Positions 6,355-11,296 of a stretch of 11,296 bases of DNA are shown in pieces. Position 1 is the stretch's first letter; the number at the start of each line of letters is the position of its first letter. Source of the stretch: Stenotrophomonas_A sp035539015 (GTDB lineage Bacteria > Pseudomonadota > Gammaproteobacteria > Xanthomonadales > Xanthomonadaceae). Made by a program: the position numbers and the translations under genes. Location of the stretch: positions 1 to 11,296 of the forward strand of contig DATLJF010000052.1 in NCBI GenBank assembly GCA_035539015.1, written 5' to 3'. Under the pieces are notes generated by a model. That model was given only the letters and a program-made list of their open reading frames with translations, searched no databases and was not told where the DNA came from.

Positions 6355-8652
6355 ATGACTGCTCGCTTGACCTCTCTGCCACGCTGGGCCCTGTTGCTGG
6401 CCGCGCTGGCGCCGGCCGCTTTCGCGGCCAACCCGCTCCCCCTCATTCCCGCTCCTGCCGAAGTCCGCCTCGGCCAGGGCAGCTTCGTCCTCGGTCCGCA
6501 TGTCGTGGTGCGCGCCGCCGACGCAGGCGCGGCGGCGACCGCGCAGCAATTCATTGCCGGCCTGGAGCGCACCAGCGGCCTGCGCCTGGCGCTGGCGCCA
6601 ACAGGTAGCCGCGCCGGCAAGGGCGAAATCGTCTTCGCCATTGATCCAAAAGCCGCGACCACGCCCGAGGGCTACGTCCTGGACATCAGCGGCGATGGCG
6701 TGCGCGCCCGCGCGGCCGATGCGCGTGGCCTGTTCTATGCCGCGGTCACGCTGTGGCAGCTGGCGCCCGCGCGCGGCCAGGCCGGCGTGGCTGCATTGCC
6801 CGCCGCCCATATCGTCGATGCGCCGCGCTTCGGCTGGCGCGGCCTGAGCCTGGACTCGGCGCGGCACTTCCAGAGCGTGGAGGAGATCAAGTCGCTGCTC
6901 GACGCGATGGCGCTGCACAAGTTCAACACCTTCCACTGGCACCTGACCGACGACCAGGGCTGGCGCATCGAGATCAAGCGCTATCCGAAGCTGACCGAGG
7001 TCGGCGGCTGCCGTATCCCGGCCGGCGATGGCGGTATCGGCGCCGATGGCAAGCCGGTGCCGTACTGCGGCTTCTATACCCAGGAACAGATCCGCGAGGT
7101 GGTGCGCTATGCGCACGAACGCCATATCGCGGTGATGCCGGAAATCGACATTCCCGGCCATGCCACCGCCGCTATTGCGGCTTATCCCGAACTCGGCGTC
7201 AGCGGCCAGCCGGTGGTGGTTTCCAACGAGTGGGGGGTGAACACCAACCTGTTCAACGCCGACGAAGGCACGCTGCAGTTCTTCGAGAACGTGCTGGCCG
7301 AAGTGTTGCCGCTGTTCCCCGACCGCTATGTCCACCTGGGCGGCGACGAAGCGGTGAAAGACCAGTGGAAGGCCTCCCCGCGCATGCAGGCGCGCATCCG
7401 CGAGCTTGGCCTGAAGGACGAAGAAGCGCTGCAGGCGTGGATGCTCAAGCGCCTGGAGCGCTACCTGGTGGCGCACGACAAACTGATGATCGGCTGGGAT
7501 GAAATCATCGACGGCGGACTGCCTCCGGAAGCGGCGGTGATGTCGTGGCGCGGCATCGAAGGCGCGCTGGCCGCCGCGCGCCAGGGCCATGACGTGGTCA
7601 TGGCGCCGTCCTCGGTGCTGTACCTGGACTACCACCAGACCGATTCGCCGGACGAACCCCCGGGCCGCCCGGCGCTGAGCGAACTGCCGCGCGTGTATGA
7701 CTTCGACCCGGTGCCCGAGGCGCTGGAAGCGTCCCAGCGCGGCCATATCCTTGGCCTGCAGGGCAATACCTGGACCGAGCACATGCGCAGCTTCGCGCGA
7801 GTCGAGCACGCCATGTTCCCGCGTGCCGCCGCGGTGGCCGAGATTGGCTGGTCACCGCGCGCCAAGCGCGACTACGCGGACTTCCGTAGCCGCCTGCCGC
7901 ACTTGCTGGCGCTGTACCGCGCCTGGAACGTGGGCTACGCGCAGACCCCGTTCCAACCCAAGGTGGAGATCGCCCGCGGCAGCGATGATGGCCACCTGCG
8001 CATCACCCTGAGTGATCGCCTGGGCTACGACGAAGTGCGCTACACCACCGACGGCAGCGTCCCCACTGCCACCTCACCGCGCTATACCGCCCCGTTCGAA
8101 CTGGCGCTGCCGGCCAAGCTGCAGGCGGCCTCGTTCTGGCAGGGAGCAGCGCTGGCGGCACCAGTCGTACGCGAGATCACCGCCGCCAGCCTGCGCACCC
8201 GCAGCGATGAAGAATTGGCGATGTGCACCGGCAAGCTGATGCTGCGCCTGGAAGACGACGGTCCGCGCGAAGGCGAACGCGCCATCTTCAATGTCGACAT
8301 CTTCAATCCCTGCTGGGAATGGAAACAGGCCGACCTGCGTGGCACCACTGAATTGAACATCCGTGCTGGCCGCCTGCCCTACTACTTCCAGCTCGCCCAC
8401 GACGAACCGCTGCGCACCTTCCAGCCGGCGCATTCGGCCAATGGCGAATTGGTGGTCCGCAACGGCTGCGAGGGCCCGACGCTTGCGAACGTGAAGCTGC
8501 CCGCCAAGACGGACCCCGACGGCTTCTACACCCTGCGCGCCAAACTGCCAAAGGCAACGCCGGCGCAAGCGGACCTGTGCCTGTACTTCACCGGCGACAC
8601 GCGCCCGACCATGTGGGTGCTGGACCGGGTGACGCTCGAAGGCGCGCGCTAA
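6355..8652 (+). CDS. Beta-N-acetylhexosaminidase, glycoside hydrolase family 20, exported
   Basis: Removes terminal beta-linked GlcNAc/GalNAc from chito-oligosaccharides or N-glycans by substrate-assisted catalysis. It has 765 residues. ATG 6355 follows GGAGGA (6341-6346), so the in-frame ATG at 6316 is rejected. Signal peptide: MTARLTSLPRWALLLAALAP to AFA, cut near residue 24, so periplasmic. Domains: a GH20b N-domain (about 27-150, starting PLPLIPAPAEV); a catalytic barrel (about 155-510) with FHWHLTDDQGWRIEI (193 on), MPEIDIPGHATAAIAAYPEL and HLGGDE, whose Asp331-Glu332 are the catalytic pair; then a chitobiase C-terminal-like beta domain (about 543-615, RYTTDGSVPTATSPRY). A further 140 residues (about 620-765) with four Cys (624, 653, 705, 742) match nothing I recognise. 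Cys219 and Cys238 flank a loop before the active site and may form a disulfide. Last gene of the rightward unit; no promoter of its own is evident. Resembles Xanthomonas NahA. Confidence 0.93.
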   Translation: MTARLTSLPRWALLLAALAPAAFAANPLPLIPAPAEVRLGQGSFVLGPHVVVRAADAGAAATAQQFIAGLERTSGLRLALAPTGSRAGKGEIVFAIDPKAATTPEGYVLDISGDGVRARAADARGLFYAAVTLWQLAPARGQAGVAALPAAHIVDAPRFGWRGLSLDSARHFQSVEEIKSLLDAMALHKFNTFHWHLTDDQGWRIEIKRYPKLTEVGGCRIPAGDGGIGADGKPVPYCGFYTQEQIREVVRYAHERHIAVMPEIDIPGHATAAIAAYPELGVSGQPVVVSNEWGVNTNLFNADEGTLQFFENVLAEVLPLFPDRYVHLGGDEAVKDQWKASPRMQARIRELGLKDEEALQAWMLKRLERYLVAHDKLMIGWDEIIDGGLPPEAAVMSWRGIEGALAAARQGHDVVMAPSSVLYLDYHQTDSPDEPPGRPALSELPRVYDFDPVPEALEASQRGHILGLQGNTWTEHMRSFARVEHAMFPRAAAVAEIGWSPRAKRDYADFRSRLPHLLALYRAWNVGYAQTPFQPKVEIARGSDDGHLRITLSDRLGYDEVRYTTDGSVPTATSPRYTAPFELALPAKLQAASFWQGAALAAPVVREITAASLRTRSDEELAMCTGKLMLRLEDDGPREGERAIFNVDIFNPCWEWKQADLRGTTELNIRAGRLPYYFQLAHDEPLRTFQPAHSANGELVVRNGCEGPTLANVKLPAKTDPDGFYTLRAKLPKATPAQADLCLYFTGDTRPTMWVLDRVTLEGAR

Positions 8653-8670
8653 ACGGTTGGCTTTCTCCCG

Positions 8671-8717
8671 CTCCTCTTCCTGCTGCCCACCTGGGCAGGG
8701 GAAGGGGAGTTTTTTTT
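8671..8717 (+). terminator. Strong rho-independent terminator of the hexosaminidase transcript
   Basis: The inner stem CTGCCC (8683-8688) and GGGCAG (8693-8698) closes on an ACCT loop. It is extended by CTCCTCTTCCTG pairing imperfectly with GGGAAGGGGAG, and is followed by eight T (8710-8717). The T-tract lies only on the rightward side, so it serves the hexosaminidase and not the VanZ gene, whose stop codon lies just beyond at 8719-8721. Confidence 0.88.
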
Positions 8718-8718
8718 G

Positions 8719-9135
8719 TCAGCGCGACGCGCTGAAGAGTCGCCGATCCAAGCGCAAGGCGAATTCGCGTGCCCGCGTCCGCGCCAACAACAGCCCGGCG
8801 AGGACGCCCAGCGTGTTGGCCAGCGCGTCGAACGGATCGGCACTGCGATCCACCGTCCACAGGCCCTGCGCGATCTCGATCCCCACGCCCAGCAGCACCA
8901 GGCCCAGCCCCGCCCAGGCCAGCGCCCGCCGCGTCGCAAACAACTGCACCCCGCCGAACGCCAGGAACACATAGGTCAGGAAATGCTCGGCCTTGTCGCT
9001 GTTGCTCGGCAGCTCGGGAATCTGCGGCGGCGGCCCCAGGCAGACCGCGATCACCGCCAGGATCATCAAGCCCCACAAGCCGACCCATACCGCCGGCCGG
9101 CGAAACGCCCGCAGCCCCATCGCTACAACCGCCAT
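8719..9135 (-). CDS. VanZ-like small integral membrane protein
   Basis: A 138-residue inner-membrane protein of the VanZ-like family. The hallmark stretch PSNSDKAEHFLTYVFLAFGG (acidic-Lys-x-x-His ahead of a membrane helix) is present. Four hydrophobic segments are visible: VGLWGLMILAVIAVCLG; FLTYVFLAFGGVQLF; LAWAGLGLVLLGVGIEIAQG; and DPFDALANTLGVLAGLLLA. VanZ itself gives low-level teicoplanin resistance in enterococci by an unknown route. Most proteobacterial relatives are uncharacterised, so resistance should not be inferred. ATG 9135 overlaps the end of the methyltransferase gene by 13 bases, which suggests translational coupling. ATG 9120, five codons later and free of the overlap, is possible; neither has a strong ribosome binding site. 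Confidence 0.82.
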   Translation of the reverse strand: MAVVAMGLRAFRRPAVWVGLWGLMILAVIAVCLGPPPQIPELPSNSDKAEHFLTYVFLAFGGVQLFATRRALAWAGLGLVLLGVGIEIAQGLWTVDRSADPFDALANTLGVLAGLLLARTRAREFALRLDRRLFSASR

Positions 9136-10307
9136 GTCAGGTCGCCAAGCAGGAATGCCGCGTCGAAATCCACATCGCGCGCAAACCCCATCACCTGGAA
9201 GCGCTCGCCCATCTCGCTCGGCAGCGTCAGCCGCTTTACCTGCTCGCGCAGGCGCATGCGGCCTACCTCATCGGTACGCGTCTCCACCTGCGCCAACAGC
9301 TGGTCCAGCCCGTTGCCCAGCAGGAAGCTGGCCTGGCTGCAGTAGCCGGCCAGATCGAAGCCGGCACCGGTACCGGCTTCGGCCAAGGCGGTGAAATCCA
9401 CCGACGCGGTCAGATCCTGCAAACCGGGCCAGCGATACAGATCCTCGTGCATGCGATGGCGGTAGAACGCCCGCAAGGTGCCGTCGCTGCGCTGCGGCTG
9501 GTAGTACTCGCGGCGCGGATAGCCGTAGTCCACGAACAGCATCGCCCCGCGCTGCAGGCCGCCGGCCACCGCCTGGATCCAGTACGGCAACTGCGGCAAG
9601 ACTTCCGAGCGATAACCCTCGGCGAAGGGGACCTCCAGGTAGCGCTCGAGATGGCGCACCGCAGCGGCCAGCAAGGCATCGGCCGGCTGCTCACCGCGTA
9701 CGAACGCACCATCGGGCCCGAGCGAAACCATTTCCTCGTAGATCTGGCCATCGCGCATCAAGAAGCGCGGCGTCGGCAGCGCATCAATCACCTCGTTGGC
9801 GAACAGCACCCCGTCCCAATCATCCGGGAACGGACCATCCACCCACTCCACCAAATCAAATACCGGCGGGATCAGGGTGCGGCCCAACCGCTCACGCTGG
9901 CGTTCGCGCAGGTCGGCGCTGGGCTCGAGAATCGCGTAGCGCTCGGGCAACGCATCCAGTTCCAGCAAACGCTTGAGGGTGATCTCGGCGAACGCGCCAC
10001 TACCACCACCGACTTCAAGCACGCGAGCCTGCGGGCCCAACTGTTGCAGCACTGGCGCCAGGGCACCGGACACCGTGGCCGCGAACAGCGGGCCGAGTTC
10101 CGGGCCGGTGACGAAATCGCCACTGGCGCCGAACTTGCTCGCCCCGGCGCTGTAATAACCCCAACCCGGGGCATACAGCGACAACTCCATGAAGCGCGAA
10201 AACGCCATCGTGCCACCGCTGGCCTGCATTTCACTGCGCAACAGCGCAGCGAGCTGATTGCTGTGTGCCAGCGCGTCGTCTTCGGGAAGGGGCAGGTCCG
10301 GATGCAT
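9123..10307 (-). CDS. Class I SAM-dependent methyltransferase, MidA/NDUFAF7 family (COG1565, formerly DUF185)
   Basis: Probable protein-arginine methyltransferase of the MidA family, 394 residues. The mitochondrial member NDUFAF7 dimethylates an arginine of complex I subunit NDUFS2 during assembly. The bacterial role is not established to my knowledge. Family marks in order: FMELSLYAPGWGYYSAG (about 39-55), GDFVTGPELGPLF (63-75), the SAM-binding glycine loop VLEVGGGSGAF (96-106), the acidic strand end YAILEPSADLRERQ, FANEVIDALPTPRF, then FVDYGYPRREYYQPQRSDGT with HRMHEDLYRWPGLQDLTA and SVDF. No signal peptide; cytoplasmic. I chose ATG 10307 (MHPDLPLPEDD) because it leaves 56 bases to the divergent reductase gene. 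ATG 10340 would add 11 residues (MLCIVHAIDLA) and leave only 23. Neither has a clear ribosome binding site. The VanZ-like gene overlaps its 3' end. Confidence 0.9.
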   Translation of the reverse strand: MHPDLPLPEDDALAHSNQLAALLRSEMQASGGTMAFSRFMELSLYAPGWGYYSAGASKFGASGDFVTGPELGPLFAATVSGALAPVLQQLGPQARVLEVGGGSGAFAEITLKRLLELDALPERYAILEPSADLRERQRERLGRTLIPPVFDLVEWVDGPFPDDWDGVLFANEVIDALPTPRFLMRDGQIYEEMVSLGPDGAFVRGEQPADALLAAAVRHLERYLEVPFAEGYRSEVLPQLPYWIQAVAGGLQRGAMLFVDYGYPRREYYQPQRSDGTLRAFYRHRMHEDLYRWPGLQDLTASVDFTALAEAGTGAGFDLAGYCSQASFLLGNGLDQLLAQVETRTDEVGRMRLREQVKRLTLPSEMGERFQVMGFARDVDFDAAFLLGDLTWRL

Positions 10308-10363
10308 GGCCAGGTCGATTGCGTGGACAATGCACAGCATAGCCGAGCAAGGGAAATCCGCAG

Positions 10364-11101
10364 ATGAGCGAAACCGCCAAGGTCGCCCTGGTCACCGGCG
10401 CCGCACGCCGCATCGGCGCGGCCATCGCCACCCGCCTGCACGCCGCAGGCTACCGTCTCGCACTGCACGCACACGGCTCGGTGGCCGAACTGGACGCGCT
10501 CTGTGCGCAGTTCGAACAGCGCGCGCCCGGCAGCACCCTGGCACTGCACGCCGACCTGGCCGACACCCGCGCACTGCCCGCACTGGTGGACGCCACACTG
10601 ACCCGCTTCGGGCGGCTGGATGCCCTGGTCAACAACGCCTCGAACTTCTTCCCCACGCCACTGGCCGACGCCAGCGCCGCGCAATGGGACGCCTTGATGG
10701 CGGTCAACGCGCGCGCGCCATTCTTCCTGTCGCAAGCGGCGGCACCGGCACTGCGTCGCCAGCGCGGCGCCATCGTCAACCTCACCGACGCCGGCCTTGC
10801 CCACCCACTGCCGGCGCACGGCGCCTACACGGCAGCAAAAGGCGCCCTGGCCGCGCTTACTGCCGCACTGGCGGTTGAACTGGCTCCGGAGGTACGGGTC
10901 AATGCAGTGGCGCCCGGGGCGATCCTATGGCCGGAGACAGGCAAGGAGCCGGCGGCGCAGGCAGCCGCGCTGGCACGCACGCCGTTAGGGCGCACAGGCA
11001 CGCCAGAGGAGGTGGCCGAGGCCGTGCGCTGGTTGCTGGACGATGCGCTCTACCTTACTGGGCATACGTTGATGCTGGATGGAGGGCGTGGGTTGGGGTA
11101 A
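10364..11101 (+). CDS. Pteridine reductase-type short-chain dehydrogenase (FolM/PTR1-like)
   Basis: NADPH-dependent short-chain dehydrogenase, 245 residues, probably reducing dihydrobiopterin, dihydromonapterin or dihydrofolate. The coenzyme motif TGAARRIG (11-18) has the TGxxxRxG form used by pteridine reductases, not TGxxxGxG. The second strand ends HAHGS (35-39), like HYHRS of Leishmania PTR1. NNAS is at 90-93. At the catalytic site NLTDAG puts Asp142 where classical family members have Ser, exactly 13 residues before Tyr155 of YTAAK (Lys159), the same spacing as Asp181-Tyr194-Lys198 of PTR1. The C-terminal part has VNAVAPGAILWPE and LTGHTLMLDGGRGLG. ATG 10364 follows AAGGGA (10349-10354). 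It is divergent from the methyltransferase gene; no clear promoter is visible in the short gap. The Asp/Arg signature makes a pteridine reductase more likely than a fatty-acid or sugar oxidoreductase. Confidence 0.88.
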   Translation: MSETAKVALVTGAARRIGAAIATRLHAAGYRLALHAHGSVAELDALCAQFEQRAPGSTLALHADLADTRALPALVDATLTRFGRLDALVNNASNFFPTPLADASAAQWDALMAVNARAPFFLSQAAAPALRRQRGAIVNLTDAGLAHPLPAHGAYTAAKGALAALTAALAVELAPEVRVNAVAPGAILWPETGKEPAAQAAALARTPLGRTGTPEEVAEAVRWLLDDALYLTGHTLMLDGGRGLG

Positions 11102-11145
11102 TGGGTTGTTGATGGATTGTTGTTTGGTTGTTATCGGCGGCGCCC

Positions 11146-11161
11146 GGGGCTTGGCCCCTTT
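11146..11161 (+). terminator. Weak hairpin downstream of the pteridine reductase gene
   Basis: GGGGC (11146-11150) pairs with GCCCC (11154-11158) around a TTG loop, and three T follow. The stem is only five pairs, so this may be a weak terminator or simply part of the adjacent repeat. The stretch before it (11102-11130) is rich in T and G with several TTGTT copies and holds no gene. Confidence 0.35.
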
Positions 11162-11190
11162 CGGGACACGCCGTGAATACGTCCGTGTAG
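11161..11190. repeat. Probable dispersed intergenic repeat, imperfect palindrome
   Basis: The segment GGGACACGCCGTGAATACG followed by TCCGTGTAG contains ACACG facing CGTGT around an imperfect stem. It closely resembles an intergenic repeat I remember from Xanthomonas and Stenotrophomonas genomes, which goes on with GGCTCG after GTGTAG or a variant. Here the resemblance stops near 11190, close to the insertion-sequence end. Copy number cannot be checked inside this window. Confidence 0.4.
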
Positions 11191-11205
11191 ATACTGTGGT
11201 CCGGG

Positions 11206-11296
11206 TCAAGCACCGTGCAGGGCTGGATCGAAGGGTTTTCCGGACATGACCACGCCGAAGGCGACCTGGGCCAGCTTGCGCATCATCGCCCCGATG
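11206..11296 (-). CDS. IS110-family transposase, C-terminal fragment (continues beyond window)
   Basis: The last 29 residues of a leftward gene are open from the right edge to TGA at 11206-11208. They read IGAMMRKLAQVAFGVVMSGK and then PFDPALHGA. This matches the typical tail of IS110 transposases, in which an RKL helix leads to a V..SGKPFDP ending (transposase_20 domain). IS110 enzymes are DEDD-type recombinases that, in recently characterised members, are guided by a bridge RNA. None of the catalytic residues are in view, and I cannot tell whether the element is intact. Only about 15 bases separate the stop from the apparent end of host-like repeat sequence, so the element's 3' end would be very short. 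That would fit the IS110 subgroup, where the guide RNA lies upstream of the gene. Family call is fairly safe; everything else is inference. Confidence 0.65.
   Translation of the reverse strand, partial: IGAMMRKLAQVAFGVVMSGKPFDPALHGA

Noticed and set aside
3599..6382. A 927-codon open frame antisense to the receptor gene
   Set aside because: It is in exact codon register with the receptor, so its stops would need TTA, CTA or TCA codons in the sense gene, which a GC-rich genome rarely uses. Its product is a low-complexity Val/Arg/Gly/Ala/His mix with no recognisable domain. The sense gene is unmistakable.
8719..9135. Glycopeptide resistance determinant
   Set aside because: VanZ-like proteins are widespread in Gram-negative bacteria without van genes, and none of the vanHAX or vanRS genes are nearby.
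1504..10367. Other long antisense frames in the same codon register: 1504-2199 (+) over nagP, 2486-3562 (-) over the kinase, 6271-7809 (-) over the hexosaminidase, 8769-10367 (+) over the methyltransferase
   Set aside because: The same codon-bias explanation applies to each, and none shows motifs or a credible start signal.
11170..11200. SMAG/GTAG-type REP element of Stenotrophomonas
   Set aside because: A GTAG is present at the end of the palindromic segment, but no proper stem-loop follows or precedes it in the required arrangement.
1..11296. CRISPR array, toxin-antitoxin, phage-defence or secretion system, tRNA/rRNA
   Set aside because: No regularly spaced repeats, no matching protein families and no RNA gene structures were seen. 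The only mobile-element trace is the IS110 fragment at the right edge.

Overview
The window is a high-GC Gram-negative chromosome segment. The proteins look like those of the Xanthomonadaceae (Xanthomonas, Stenotrophomonas, Pseudoxanthomonas or a close relative). The reasons are a TonB-dependent receptor of the Xanthomonas/Caulobacter type, a FucP-like NagP transporter, an EAGQ-type glucokinase, and LacI (NagR) control of amino-sugar genes. The genus is inferred; no rRNA or other marker is present.

Positions 1-8717 hold an amino-sugar (N-acetylglucosamine / chito-oligosaccharide) utilisation locus built around a divergent control region (about 2095-2458). Leftward run nagP, an inner-membrane GlcNAc transporter, and a LacI-family regulator (nagR, cut by the window edge). 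Rightward run a glucokinase-family sugar kinase, an outer-membrane TonB-dependent receptor and a periplasmic family-20 beta-hexosaminidase. Two matching palindromes, one on each side of the divergent region, look like NagR operators. The likely flow is: oligosaccharide enters through the receptor, the hexosaminidase releases GlcNAc in the periplasm, NagP carries it into the cytoplasm, and the kinase phosphorylates it. NagA (deacetylase) and NagB (deaminase) are not in this window and must lie beyond the left edge or elsewhere.

Positions 8719-11101 are unrelated housekeeping genes. A small VanZ-like membrane protein overlaps the end of a MidA/NDUFAF7-type methyltransferase gene (both leftward). 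A pteridine-reductase-type short-chain dehydrogenase is transcribed divergently from them. A strong terminator at 8671-8717 separates this block from the sugar locus.

The last about 190 bases are accessory sequence: a T/G-rich stretch, a repeat-like palindromic segment, and the 3' end of an IS110-family transposase gene running off the right edge.

I did not find a convincing undescribed system. The best second looks are the paired operators, the His-to-Gln change at the sugar site of the kinase, the uncharacterised C-terminal module of the hexosaminidase, the hairpin between receptor and hexosaminidase genes, and the junction of the insertion sequence with an intergenic repeat.
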